Part shown: positions 1 to 8,886 of the stretch, piece after piece
Layout of the letters: every line of letters begins with the position of its first letter
Numbering within the stretch: position 1 is the stretch's first letter
NCBI RefSeq assembly: GCF_022601975.1
Contig: NZ_JAKVIR010000021.1
Coordinates: forward strand, 1-52,760
Length of the DNA stretch: 52,760 nt
Direction of reading: 5' to 3'
Origin: Pontibacter sp. E15-1
Lineage (GTDB): Bacteria > Bacteroidota > Bacteroidia > Cytophagales > Hymenobacteraceae
Position numbers and translations under genes: made by a program
The notes under the pieces: model-generated
Told to the model about the DNA's origin: nothing
The model's input: the letters and a program-made list of their open reading frames with translations, nothing else
Database searches by the model: none

Positions 1-109
1 TGATTAGTTGGTCGAATAACTATCTTAACCAAAGTGGGCACTTTTTTTATCCCTAATTACCTTTTAAAACAGCTTCTTAGCGCTTGTCTCCCTGCTCACA
101 AACCTGTAC

Positions 110-1318
110 GTGTACCAGGGTATAAAACGACTCACCCACAACTTTCGCTCTAAGCAACTGCGCACGGTGGTGCGTGGGGCCTTTTGGTTTTTCTTCCTTT
201 CGGTGCTTGTTGGCTTTTGCATCGCAATATACTTTCGCTTTTCCCAGGACCGTTCCACCCTATTGGGGCAATGGTTCTTGAACGCGTTTCTGACCTTGCT
301 GGTGACCAAGCTGGTTTTTTTGCTGGTGCTGCTTGCCGAAGACCTGTATCGGGTGGGGGTAACGGTGTTTCGGTTTTTTGCACGCTCCTTCAGTCAAACA
401 GCCGAGGACCAGCCAGTAAAACTGTTGCCGCCACGCCGGAAATTCATGAGCCAGCTGGGGCTCTTGTTCGCCAGCATTCCCTTCGGGGCTTTTCTCTATG
501 GCGTCACCAAGGGCAAGTATGCCTTTACCCTGCACCGCCATACCCTGTATTTCGACGATTTGCCGGAAGCCTTTGAGGGGTTTACCATCACGCAGCTTTC
601 TGACATACACTCCGGCAGCTTCGATGATGCGGAGGCTGTGCAGCGCGGCATTGACCTGGCGAAAGCGCAACAGTCGGATTTATATGTGTTTACGGGTGAT
701 CTGGTGAATGACCTGGCCACCGAAATAGAGCCTTGGATCCCGCGCTTCGCCCAGCTCAAGGCACCGTACGGACAGTTTTCGATTCTGGGCAACCACGATT
801 ACGGCTTATACCACGACTGGGACAGCGATGCGGTGCGGGAGGCGAACCTGGAGCGGCTAAAGCAACACCACCGCCAAATGGACTACCGCCTGCTGCTGAA
901 CGAGCACGTGACCATTGAAAAGGCAGGCGAGCAACTGGCGTTGATTGGGGTAGAGAACTGGGGCAAAGGCTTTATACAGCAGGGCGATCTGGACAAAGCC
1001 CTGGAGGGAGTAGCGCCTGGCGCATTTAAAATACTGCTCTCGCACGACCCGTCTCACTTCGAGGAGATCGTGAAGCACCACCCCAGGCAGGTACACCTCA
1101 CGCTATCAGGCCATACGCACGGCATGCAGTTTGGCGTGGAGACACCCCTGTTTAAATGGAGCCCTGCGCAATACCGCTATGCCAACTGGGCAGGCCTGGC
1201 TCAGGAAAACAACCGGCAGCTCTATGTAAACCGCGGCTTCGGCTTTATCGGTTTTACGGGGCGGGTGGGTATATGGCCCGAGGTTACGGTGCTGGAGCTA
1301 CGGAAGCGAAGGGCCTGA
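110..1318 (+). CDS. Membrane-anchored metallophosphoesterase
   Basis: A 402-aa calcineurin-like phosphoesterase. Residues 22-42 and 57-78 are hydrophobic and likely membrane-spanning, with a further hydrophobic stretch near 115-132, so the catalytic domain probably sits outside or at the membrane face. The metal-binding motifs are in order: SDIH (164-167), GDLVND (196-201), GNHD (227-230) and SGHTHG near 333. This layout is usual for the YkuE/YpbG-like bacterial branch, whose substrates are mostly unknown. The start is a GTG; the frame has no ATG between the upstream stop at 65-67 and this codon. It stands alone and converges on the next gene. Confidence 0.9.
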   Translation: MYQGIKRLTHNFRSKQLRTVVRGAFWFFFLSVLVGFCIAIYFRFSQDRSTLLGQWFLNAFLTLLVTKLVFLLVLLAEDLYRVGVTVFRFFARSFSQTAEDQPVKLLPPRRKFMSQLGLLFASIPFGAFLYGVTKGKYAFTLHRHTLYFDDLPEAFEGFTITQLSDIHSGSFDDAEAVQRGIDLAKAQQSDLYVFTGDLVNDLATEIEPWIPRFAQLKAPYGQFSILGNHDYGLYHDWDSDAVREANLERLKQHHRQMDYRLLLNEHVTIEKAGEQLALIGVENWGKGFIQQGDLDKALEGVAPGAFKILLSHDPSHFEEIVKHHPRQVHLTLSGHTHGMQFGVETPLFKWSPAQYRYANWAGLAQENNRQLYVNRGFGFIGFTGRVGIWPEVTVLELRKRRA

Positions 1319-1341
1319 GCAAGTTGGCCGCATACCCAGCT

Positions 1342-2004
1342 TTATACCCTCGACCAGGGACTTATACCTGTTTCCTTCAGGCGGAAATACAGCACAAGCA
1401 GGTAGATCATATCAAAAATGAAAATGCTGACATACAGCGAAACGAGCAGGTGCGAATCAGGGAAGTAGAGGTAGAGGAGCACAGACGGAAACAGCGTGCC
1501 GACCATTTTGCAGAGCGCGATGTACAGCGATTGCCCTGCGGCACTGTTCCGCTTCAGCAACAGGCGCACAAACAGCACCGACATCAGCAGGTTCTGGCCG
1601 AAGGCCGCATACACACCGTTGTACTCGTCGAACTCGCGCGACAATTGCACGATAAATAGCGCGGCAAGCGCCAGGGTCAGCAGAAAGGTCGGGTAAAAGA
1701 GTTTTCCGGAGAGCTGCGCCGTAATTTCCTGTTTCCCATACCGCAGGTACTGTACCAAGAGGCCTACGTCGAACAGGAGCCATACATAATCGATGTAGAG
1801 CTGCGGCTTGCTGTGAGGAAAAACAAACGAGAAGATAAACTCCCAGGAGAGATTGGCACACAGCGCCACCATCGGCATGCCGTAGGTTTTGTCGATATAG
1901 CCGCGCCGCAAAATGAGCAAGTACGTGGCCGTCCAGAACAAGCCGCTGCTTATCTTAAAGACCACATCAACAACTGGGGCTACGTCAGCGGGGTTTTCTA
2001 GCAT
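1342..2004 (-). CDS. Polytopic membrane protein resembling Pyr4/PaxB-type terpene cyclases
   Basis: A 220-aa protein that is hydrophobic throughout, with about seven predicted membrane helices. Glu55 lies in an LSWEF motif in the second helix and an Asp lies in the last helix (FIFDMIY). Fungal Pyr4/PaxB-type integral-membrane terpene cyclases need an equivalent Glu and Asp, and their length (about 220-240 aa) fits. I infer this superfamily from these motifs and the topology; substrate and activity are unknown, and no prenyltransferase or epoxidase gene lies nearby. The gene converges on the phosphoesterase gene with a 23-bp gap. Confidence 0.6.
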   Translation of the reverse strand: MLENPADVAPVVDVVFKISSGLFWTATYLLILRRGYIDKTYGMPMVALCANLSWEFIFSFVFPHSKPQLYIDYVWLLFDVGLLVQYLRYGKQEITAQLSGKLFYPTFLLTLALAALFIVQLSREFDEYNGVYAAFGQNLLMSVLFVRLLLKRNSAAGQSLYIALCKMVGTLFPSVLLYLYFPDSHLLVSLYVSIFIFDMIYLLVLYFRLKETGISPWSRV

Positions 2005-2643
2005 ATCCGGAAGTGTTGATAGTTAAACATTTAGCAACCATTTCATTTCGGTTGCAGCCTAAAGCGGAGTTACCCGCAGACACAAAAAAAACTAAATTTC
2101 CTGCGGAAACATTGATAAAATATAATATATTTTGAATTTTAAAAATCAAATCACTGTTTCAGGAATAGCCCCGCTCTTCACTCAGGGATAGGCCACAGAT
2201 GGCCCCCCGGCGTAACAGACGGCGGCGCATGACGATACGATCTCACAATAACATAGGGTGTAAAAGCGGCGTTATCAAAGATCACTTTCCCCCGCTTCCG
2301 CGCGCTATTTACAGGCTACGAAAAAAAAAGCTGTTGCAGCAGGCTACAGCCGCTTTTTAGCTAGTCTCTCTCTTTGCTGTTGCGTGCCTTCACCAACAGT
2401 ATATTTACAACAGACATAACAGGATTGACAGAGGCTGAAAAAATATTTTCTGAACGGACGCGATTCCGCAAGCTTTTTGTTGTTATAAAAAAAAGTATGT
2501 TTTACATGATATATATACCATAGTGCCATATGATTCAGCTGGTTGCTTAGCGGTGGCCCACTCCAGGTAAACGTGTGTTGAGGTACTGCTAATGGCTTCC
2601 TAATTTAAAATGATTCTGACTATGTTTTAAAAGCACAATCCTT
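2005..2643. other. 639-bp gene-free stretch before prkA
   Basis: No credible gene is seen. It is AT-rich around 2080-2160 and holds an imperfect hairpin flanked by A and T runs near 2320-2362, which could be a weak terminator or a regulatory stem. A 61-codon minus-strand frame at 2344-2529 is basic and low in complexity and is probably chance. A TATGTTTT stretch at about 2620-2627, just before the prkA start, loosely resembles a Bacteroidota -7 box. Confidence 0.5.
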
Positions 2644-4572
2644 ATGAACATTTTAGAAAAGATTAAGACCAATTACAGTGCTTCCATGAACGAGATGACA
2701 GTAGCTGCCTATCTCGAGGAGTGTAAGAAAGATCCGAAGGTGTTTGCGAAACCCGCAGAGCGGATTCTGGATGCCATCGGAGAGCCGGAAACCCTGGACA
2801 CCCGCCAGGACCCGGTGCTAAGCAGGATCTTCTCCAACAAGAAGATTAAAATCTATCCCGCCTTCAAAGACTTTTACGGGATGGAGAGCACCATCGAGCA
2901 GATCGTGTCCTATTTCAGGCACTCGGCGCAGGGCCTGGAGGAGAAAAAGCAGATCCTATACCTGATGGGACCAGTTGGCGGCGGTAAAAGCTCGCTGGCC
3001 GAGAAGCTGAAGCACCTGATGCAGCAGCACCCTATCTATGTGCTGAAAGCAGGCGATGAGCTGAGCCCGGTGTTTGAAAGCCCGCTGGGACTGTTTGCCG
3101 ATTATGCCGACGAGCTGGAGGAAGAGTACAACATTCCGGTACGCTATGTGCCGGGCTGCATGAGCCCCTGGGCCTCCAAAAGGCTACGCGAGTTCGACGG
3201 CGACATCAACCGCTTTAAGGTAATCAAGCTATACCCATCCATACAGGAGCAGATCGCGATCTCCAAGACGGAGCCGGGCGATGAGAACAACCAGGACATC
3301 TCAACACTGGTAGGTAAGGTGGACATCCGGAAGCTGGCCGAATACCAGCAGAGCGACCCGGACGCCTATTCCTATACCGGCGGGCTATGCCTGGCCAACC
3401 AGGGGTTGCTGGAGTTCGTGGAGATGTTCAAGGCTCCGATTAAGGTATTGAACCCATTGCTGACCGCCACCCAGGAGAAGAACTACAAAGGCACTGAGCC
3501 GATTGGCGCCATACCCTTCGACGGGGTTATCCTGGCGCACTCCAACGAGTCGGAATGGGCGAAGTTTCTGAACGACAAGAAAAACGAGGCCTTCCTCGAC
3601 CGTATCTATAAAGTGCAGGTGCCTTACTGCCTGCGCGTGAGCGAAGAGATCAAGATCTACGAGAAGCTCATCAAAGAAAGCTCCCTGAAAGACACCCCCT
3701 GTGCACCCAAGACCATAGAGCTGCTGGCGGAATTCTCCGTTATGTCGCGGTTAAAGGAGCCTGAGAATTCTACCATCTACTCCAAGATGCGGGTATACAA
3801 CGGAGAAACGCTCCGCGAGACAGACCCGAATGCCAAATCGCTGCAGGAGTACCGCGACGATGCGGGTATAAACGAGGGCATGCAGGGCATCTCGACCCGC
3901 TTTGCCTTTAAAATCCTGTCGAAGGTGTTTAATTTCGACAGCGAAGAGATAGCCGCCAACCCGGTTCACTTGCTTTATGTGCTCGAGCAGGAGGTGATCA
4001 AGATGATGCTGCCACCTGAAACTGAGACAAAGTACCTGCACCTGGTAAAATCTGTGCTGGCCAGCAAGTATGCTGAGTTCATTGCCGACGAGATCCAGAA
4101 AGCCTATATCGAATCCTATAGCTCCTACGGCCAGAACATCTTTGAGAAGTATGTGATCTTTGCCGACCACTGGATGCAGAACAACGACTACCGCGACCCA
4201 GACTCCGGCGAGATATTCGACAGGGCCATCCTGAACGCCGAGCTGGAGAAAATAGAGAAACCTGCGGGCATTGCCAACCCCAAAGACTTCCGGGCCGAGG
4301 TAACCAACTTCACGCTCCGGTATAAAGCCAACCACGCAGGCGATACCCCGCGCTGGGACTCTTATGAGAAGATCAAAAACGTGATCGAGAAGAAAATCTT
4401 CACCAACACCGAAGATTTGCTGCCTGTGGTGTCCTTCAATGCAAAATCAAACGAAGAAGACGAGAAGAAGCACCGCAACTTTACCAAGCGGATGAAGGAC
4501 AGGGGGTATACCGAAAAGCAGATACGTATTCTGGTAGACTGGTTTATGCGGGTAAGAAAGACAATGGCTTAA
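2644..4572 (+). CDS. prkA: PrkA-family serine protein kinase / AAA+ protein
   Basis: A 642-aa PrkA (YeaG) protein, full length for the family. The Walker A motif GPVGGGKSS is at 109-117 inside the N-terminal AAA-like domain, and the C-terminal half is the kinase-like PrkA region. In enterobacteria YeaG works with YeaH in starvation and stress responses; in Bacillus PrkA affects sporulation. It is the first of three co-directional genes (prkA, yeaH-like, spoVR), an association conserved across bacteria. The gaps here are unusually long (195 and 529 bp) and contain repeats, so the three may not share one transcript. The ATG start has no Shine-Dalgarno. Confidence 0.96.
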   Translation: MNILEKIKTNYSASMNEMTVAAYLEECKKDPKVFAKPAERILDAIGEPETLDTRQDPVLSRIFSNKKIKIYPAFKDFYGMESTIEQIVSYFRHSAQGLEEKKQILYLMGPVGGGKSSLAEKLKHLMQQHPIYVLKAGDELSPVFESPLGLFADYADELEEEYNIPVRYVPGCMSPWASKRLREFDGDINRFKVIKLYPSIQEQIAISKTEPGDENNQDISTLVGKVDIRKLAEYQQSDPDAYSYTGGLCLANQGLLEFVEMFKAPIKVLNPLLTATQEKNYKGTEPIGAIPFDGVILAHSNESEWAKFLNDKKNEAFLDRIYKVQVPYCLRVSEEIKIYEKLIKESSLKDTPCAPKTIELLAEFSVMSRLKEPENSTIYSKMRVYNGETLRETDPNAKSLQEYRDDAGINEGMQGISTRFAFKILSKVFNFDSEEIAANPVHLLYVLEQEVIKMMLPPETETKYLHLVKSVLASKYAEFIADEIQKAYIESYSSYGQNIFEKYVIFADHWMQNNDYRDPDSGEIFDRAILNAELEKIEKPAGIANPKDFRAEVTNFTLRYKANHAGDTPRWDSYEKIKNVIEKKIFTNTEDLLPVVSFNAKSNEEDEKKHRNFTKRMKDRGYTEKQIRILVDWFMRVRKTMA

Positions 4573-4579
4573 AAGAGTT

Positions 4580-4754
4580 ATGAGTTCCGGGTTCCGAATT
4601 CCGAATGAAGCATATTGGCCCTTATGGCTCATGCCTGTTCCGTGATGGTTTGGAAACCTGGATCTTATACTTCGTACTGAAGCCATTTTGCACGAGCAAA
4701 ATTTGTTTTTATCTACCCTTAACACTAACCCGGAACCCGGAATTCGGAACTCAT
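4580..4754. repeat. Inverted repeat with shuffled 7-mer blocks between prkA and yeaH
   Basis: The left arm (about 4580-4602) reads ATGAGTTCC, then GGGTTCC, then GAATTCC. The reverse complement of the right arm (about 4732-4754) reads ATGAGTTCC, then GAATTCC, then GGGTTCC. The same blocks are therefore present with their order swapped, in inverted orientation, and nearly fill the gap between the two genes. It could form a long-range stem on the transcript. Confidence 0.75.
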
Positions 4755-4767
4755 AACGCAACTAGCC

Positions 4768-6033
4768 ATGAGCCATATCATCGACAGAAGGAAGAACGAC
4801 AAAGGGAAATCTACCGGCAACCGGCAGAAGTTTCTGAAGCGCGTGGAAAACCAGATCAAGAGGGCTATACCCGACATCATCAGCCAGGAGAGTATAAAAG
4901 ACGCCAAAGACGGAGGAAGCGTGAAAGTGCCCGTGCGCGGGCTGGAGGAGCCCAGTTTCCGGCACGACCCCAAAACAGGCAAGAAGCACCTGGTGAAGCC
5001 TGGAAACGACCGCTACAACGAGGGCGACCGGATTCCGAAACCCAAAGAGGGAAGCGGGGGCAGCGGCAAGGGCAAAGGGTCAAACAGCCCGGAGGTGACC
5101 GAAGATGAATTTACCGTGATTTTGTCGCGCGAGGAGTTTCTGAAGTATTTCTTTGATGAGCTGGCGCTGCCCAACATGGTGAAAAAGCTGATGGAGAGCA
5201 CCGAGAACTTTTCGATGCGCCGCGCCGGCTATACCCGCGACAGCGTGCCCTCCCGGCTGAACATCAAGAGCAGCTACCAACAGTCGCTGGGGCGGCAGCT
5301 GGCCCTGAAAGGCGTTTTCGATCAGAAGCTGCTGAAGTTGGAGGAGTTGCTTGCCACCACTACAGACCCCGAGGAACGCGCCAACCTGGAGGAGGAGATC
5401 GCGAAAGTGAGGCGGCAAGCCAGCACCATCCCTTTCTTCGAGGACATCGACCTGCGCTACAACAACTTTGAGCGTGTGCCCATACCCATCACCTCGGCAG
5501 TGATGTTCTGTGTGATGGACGTGTCGGCCTCGATGGGCTATCATGAGAAAGACATCGCCAAGCGGTTTTTCACCCTTTTATACATCTTCCTTACCCGGCA
5601 GTATAAAAACGTGGAGCTGGTCTTCATCCGGCACCACACCGAAGCCAAGGAGGTGAGCGAAGAGGAGTTCTTTAACTCACGGGAAAGCGGCGGCACCGTG
5701 GTGGCCCCGTCCTTGGAGCTGATGGACCGGATTATCCGGGAGCGGTACGACGACAACTGGAACGTATACTGCTGCCAGGCCTCCGACGGCGACGTATGGT
5801 CGAAGCAGGATGCGCTGGAGTGCAAGCGGCTGGTGCAGGAGGTGCTTTTGCCCGAGATACAGTACATGGCCTACATCGAGATCAGCAACAAAGAGCGGGA
5901 AAGCGACCTCTGGCAGGCCTACCGCAGAGTCAGCAACGACGAGACATTCGCCATCCGGCACATCTACGAGGTGTTTGAAATATGGCCCGTGTTTCAGGGG
6001 CTCTTCGGCAAACGGAAAGAAACCGTGAGTTAG
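4768..6033 (+). CDS. yeaH: YeaH/YhbH family protein (DUF444, vWA domain)
   Basis: A 421-aa DUF444 protein. The N-terminal third is charged and has a Gly/Ser/Lys-rich linker near 90-112. The second half carries a von Willebrand A-type domain with a MIDAS motif D251-V-S-A-S255 after a hydrophobic strand. YeaH is the usual partner of the PrkA/YeaG kinase and may act as a metal-dependent adaptor; its molecular role is not established. Position between prkA and spoVR and length both match the family. It starts at the ATG directly after the inverted repeat. Confidence 0.95.
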   Translation: MSHIIDRRKNDKGKSTGNRQKFLKRVENQIKRAIPDIISQESIKDAKDGGSVKVPVRGLEEPSFRHDPKTGKKHLVKPGNDRYNEGDRIPKPKEGSGGSGKGKGSNSPEVTEDEFTVILSREEFLKYFFDELALPNMVKKLMESTENFSMRRAGYTRDSVPSRLNIKSSYQQSLGRQLALKGVFDQKLLKLEELLATTTDPEERANLEEEIAKVRRQASTIPFFEDIDLRYNNFERVPIPITSAVMFCVMDVSASMGYHEKDIAKRFFTLLYIFLTRQYKNVELVFIRHHTEAKEVSEEEFFNSRESGGTVVAPSLELMDRIIRERYDDNWNVYCCQASDGDVWSKQDALECKRLVQEVLLPEIQYMAYIEISNKERESDLWQAYRRVSNDETFAIRHIYEVFEIWPVFQGLFGKRKETVS

Positions 6034-6151
6034 TTTGAAGACGCATGATTTTAGACACAAGACACAAGACTTTTTTGGAGGTATAGTTTACTGTGGAAGT
6101 TAAAACTGTCAAAGTTGTTGCCTTTAGGCATTTTTCAATCAGTACAGGAAA

Positions 6152-6189
6152 CTCCCCACCTTGGATAAGGAGGGGTTAGGGGTGGTTTG
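6152..6189. repeat. Dispersed G-rich palindromic repeat, copy 1
   Basis: CCTTGGATAAGGAGGGG core followed by a TTAGGGGTGG tail. It belongs to the same family as the copies near 6.36, 6.48, 8.65, 16.2, 26.3, 30.0, 30.2, 38.3 and 38.5 kb: a CCCCTCC...GGAGGGG hairpin with a GGGG-TGGTT tail. Confidence 0.85.
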
Positions 6190-6363
6190 ACCCGGAAATG
6201 CAGAGTAACCCCTCAAAGTGATTTAACTGACGTTACGCAAAGGAGCAGCGCAGTTCTTAAAAGGCCCGGCTTGAAGAAGTAGGAAAATGAACCTTTCCTC
6301 TTCTTGCCTGATGAGAAACAGCTTCTAAAGTATCTCACAGGTGATTGTCCGCAGGGAGTGTCA

Positions 6364-6389
6364 TCCCCCTAACCCCCTTCAAAGGGGGA
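6364..6389. repeat. Dispersed G-rich palindromic repeat, copy 2 (short)
   Basis: CCCCCTTCAAAGGGGG core preceded by CCCCCTAA. A short member of the family, in the prkA-spoVR region. Confidence 0.8.
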
Positions 6390-6481
6390 CAAATGAGGAC
6401 ATGGCGGAACCACAGTGATCTAAGTTTTACGAGACTAGAGTGTGTTGAAAAGGATAACCGAGCTAATCGTAGCGCTACCCA

Positions 6482-6530
6482 ATCCAACCACCCCGGCCCT
6501 TCCTTATCTAAAATAGGGGAATTATCTAGA
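6482..6530. repeat. Dispersed G-rich palindromic repeat, copy 3
   Basis: AACCACCCCGG lead followed by a CCTTCCTTATCTAAAATAGG core; opposite orientation to copy 1. It ends about 32 bp before the spoVR start. Confidence 0.8.
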
Positions 6531-6562
6531 ATTACGGCTGGGTACTTGACTTCTAAATCTAT

Positions 6563-8086
6563 ATGCAAATGATGGATAAAGACACATACAGAGCGATGTT
6601 TTGTAACCCGAACTGGGACTACAAAACGCTGGAGGCTGCCGACGAGGTGATCGGCAGGATCGGGAGCGAGTACCTGAAGCTGAAGACCTACCCGAACCAG
6701 ATCGAGATCGTGACCTCAGAGCAGATGCTGGATGCATATGCCCTGACCGGGTTGCCCACTTCATACCCCCACTGGAAGTTCGGCAAGGATTTCGTGCTCA
6801 ACCAGAACAACTATACCAAAGGGCGCATGGGCCTTTCGTATGAAATGGTGATCAACTCCAACCCCTGCATCAGCTATAACATGGAGAACAACTCCACCTG
6901 CATGATGCTGCTCGTGATTGCCCACGCCTGCCAGGGCCACAATGCCTTTTTCGCCAACAACTACATGTTCCTCGACTGGACCTCGGCCGACTCGATTGTG
7001 GATTACATGGTTTTTGCCAGGGACTTTATCATGAAGTGCGAGGAGGAGTATGGCGAGGAAGAGGTGGAGCACGTGCTGGATGCGGCCCACGCCCTGATGC
7101 ACCATGGGGTAGACAAGTATAAAAAGCCTTCGAAGTTGTCGGCGAAGGAAGAGAACGAACGGCTGAAGCAGCTCACGCACGTGCGAAGGGAGAACTACGA
7201 CGAGATATGGCGCACACTGCCTACCGCCCCCAATCTGCCTGAAACTCCCGGAAATGGCGAGGAGAAGAAGTTTCCGAAAGAGCCGGAAGAGAACATCCTC
7301 TACTTCATTGAGAAATACGCCCCTTCGCTGCCCTCCTGGAAACGCGAGATTATCCGGATCGTGCGGAAGGTGTCGCAGTACTTTTTCCCGCAGGGCGCCA
7401 CCAAAGTAATGAACGAGGGCTTCGCTACGTTCACGCACTACCATATCATAAACAAGCTTTTCGACGAGGGCTACGTGAACGACGGATTCATGCTGGAGTT
7501 CCTTAAAAACCACAGTGGCGTGCTCTACCAACCGGAGTACAACAGCAAATATTATTCAGGACTCAACCCCTATACCCTCGGCTACAACATCTTCACAGAC
7601 ATCAAGCGCATTTGCCAGGAGCCTACCGCAGAGGACAAGCTGTGGTTCCCAAACCTGGTCGGGAAGGACTGGCTGGAGCAGGTGCATTATGTGATGGAGA
7701 ACTTCCGCGACGACAGCTTTATCCTCCAGTACCTCTCACCCAAGGTAATCCGGGACATGAAGCTCTTTACCATCGTGGATGATGAGCAGGAGGACGCTTA
7801 CGAGATCGGTGCCATCCATAACGAGCGGGGGTACCGGAAAGTGCGGGAGCAACTGAGCACACAGTACGACCGCTCCTACCACGTGCCCAACATACAGGTA
7901 ACCAAAGTTGACCTGCACAAAACCAGTAAACTGCACCTGACCCATTACGTCCAGAAAGACCGCCGCCTCGATGCCGAAAGTGCTCAGGAAACGCTCACCC
8001 ATATCCGCTACCTGTGGGGCTTCCCGGTAGAGTTGCATTCCAAAAACAAGTTGGGTATAAACGAGAGTACTTTTGAGGTGAAGTAA
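6563..8086 (+). CDS. spoVR: SpoVR family protein
   Basis: A 507-aa SpoVR/YcgB-like protein of normal family length. Typical stretches include NPNWDYKT near the N-terminus, an HACQGHNAFFANN segment near 113-125 and a GFATFTHYHI segment near 285. In Bacillus SpoVR is needed for spore cortex formation; in non-sporulating bacteria it appears with PrkA and YeaH in stress regulons. Since this lineage does not sporulate, a stress role is the better inference. Either the first ATG (6563) or the ATGATG at 6569-6574 could start translation; nothing upstream decides between them. Confidence 0.95.
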   Translation: MQMMDKDTYRAMFCNPNWDYKTLEAADEVIGRIGSEYLKLKTYPNQIEIVTSEQMLDAYALTGLPTSYPHWKFGKDFVLNQNNYTKGRMGLSYEMVINSNPCISYNMENNSTCMMLLVIAHACQGHNAFFANNYMFLDWTSADSIVDYMVFARDFIMKCEEEYGEEEVEHVLDAAHALMHHGVDKYKKPSKLSAKEENERLKQLTHVRRENYDEIWRTLPTAPNLPETPGNGEEKKFPKEPEENILYFIEKYAPSLPSWKREIIRIVRKVSQYFFPQGATKVMNEGFATFTHYHIINKLFDEGYVNDGFMLEFLKNHSGVLYQPEYNSKYYSGLNPYTLGYNIFTDIKRICQEPTAEDKLWFPNLVGKDWLEQVHYVMENFRDDSFILQYLSPKVIRDMKLFTIVDDEQEDAYEIGAIHNERGYRKVREQLSTQYDRSYHVPNIQVTKVDLHKTSKLHLTHYVQKDRRLDAESAQETLTHIRYLWGFPVELHSKNKLGINESTFEVK

Positions 8087-8197
8087 AGCCAGCGTGCTTC
8101 AGAGGCGCGCAACGTTGCTAGTTTTGCGTAAGCTCTAGCATGCAAAAATGTGCTTCTCTATCTCTCTAACGCTCAATCGGACAATTAAGCTAAAGCT

Positions 8198-8511
8198 CAT
8201 TCGGACTTCCCAGTCCGAATGCCACCTGCCGGGGACTTCCTAGTCCCCGTTTCTATATACCCAAACACACAAACAAGTATATCCGGCACAGGCATAGCCC
8301 TCACCGTCTCATCGATTTCTGCCTCACTATAAATTGGATAGCACACATGCCGTTTACCTTTTAGCATTGTAATTCCTCTTCGCTTTTTATATTGTCAGCC
8401 AGTATTTAGTACCGCTACTCCTGGCATCCTATACATATGCATTTGGGAAGAATACTATACGGGGATTAGGAAATCCCCGGCAGGTGGCTTTCAGACTAGG
8501 AAGTCTGAAAG
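8198..8511. repeat. 314-bp MITE-like element with mirrored double hairpins at both ends
   Basis: The left end (8198-8249) has two hairpins, CATTCGGACTT/CCCAGTCCGAATG and CGGGGACTTCCTAGTCCCCG, separated by CCACCTGC. The right end (8460-8511) is the same arrangement inverted: CGGGGATTAGGAAATCCCCG, GCAGGTGG, then a CTTTCAGACT...AGTCTGAAAG hairpin. Both ends are 52 bp. Stem differences are mostly compensated, which suggests selection on structure. The interior encodes only a 56-codon minus-strand frame (8197-8367) that runs out through the left hairpins; it is not recognisable. The layout resembles REP doublets or MITEs moved by Y1 (RAYT) transposases, but this link is inferred. Confidence 0.75.
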
Positions 8512-8652
8512 AGCGGAAATATGTGGAACTATACCTTCCTACCACTTGATATTGGTAGGTAGCGAGATTTGTTTTATAGACTCGCGGTGAAGACACAAGA
8601 GAACCTAATATCAATTGATAAGCGCATACAGCTTTGTCTTTCAAGTAGTGCA

Positions 8653-8701
8653 ATTCCCCTCGTGGGGGTAGGGGCCCTCTTGGGAGGGGTAGGGGTGGGT
8701 T
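8653..8701. repeat. Dispersed G-rich palindromic repeat, copy 4 (double)
   Basis: Two palindromic cores in tandem: CCCCTCGTGGGGG, then GGGGCCCTCTTGGGAGGGG with a TAGGGGTGGG tail. Confidence 0.8.
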
Positions 8702-8886
8702 ATTTTGCACTTCCACATGCACAGAAGCCATTTGATAAAAACGGTATAACTATACCGTTGGTGACAAAAAATGAAATAGTGGCAGCGTATAGCGCAGAAT
8801 AACCGGAAAAATTATATATATTGTTGTTGGAGGGATAGGCATTCGGGAAGAAGATACATTTTTACCACACCTTGAAACGCTTGTCC

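Larger units (their letters stand above)
6034..6562. other. 529-bp gap between yeaH and spoVR rich in repeats
   Basis: No gene is supported. The gap contains a 7-bp tandem repeat (GACACAA units, 6054-6070) and three copies of the dispersed G-rich palindromic repeat listed separately. Open frames on both strands here (for example 6335-6568) are produced by the repeats. Confidence 0.7.
8087..8886. other. 800-bp gap holding a mirrored hairpin element and a G-rich repeat
   Basis: No conserved gene is seen. It contains the 314-bp mirrored element (8198-8511) and a double copy of the G-rich repeat (8653-8701). A 77-codon plus-strand frame at 8569-8802 runs through that repeat and is not a credible gene. 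Confidence 0.7.

Noticed and set aside
2344..2529. 61-codon minus-strand frame before prkA
   Set aside because: Short, basic, low complexity, overlaps the likely prkA regulatory region.
6761..7531. 256-codon minus-strand frame opposite spoVR
   Set aside because: Antisense to a conserved gene, Val/His-rich, no recognisable motif.
8197..8367. 56-codon minus-strand frame inside the mirrored element
   Set aside because: It reads through the left-end hairpins and shows no known domain; kept only as a note under the element.
8569..8802. 77-codon plus-strand frame containing GVGALLGGVGVGYF
   Set aside because: The glycine-rich part is the translated G-rich repeat; no start context or homolog-like features.
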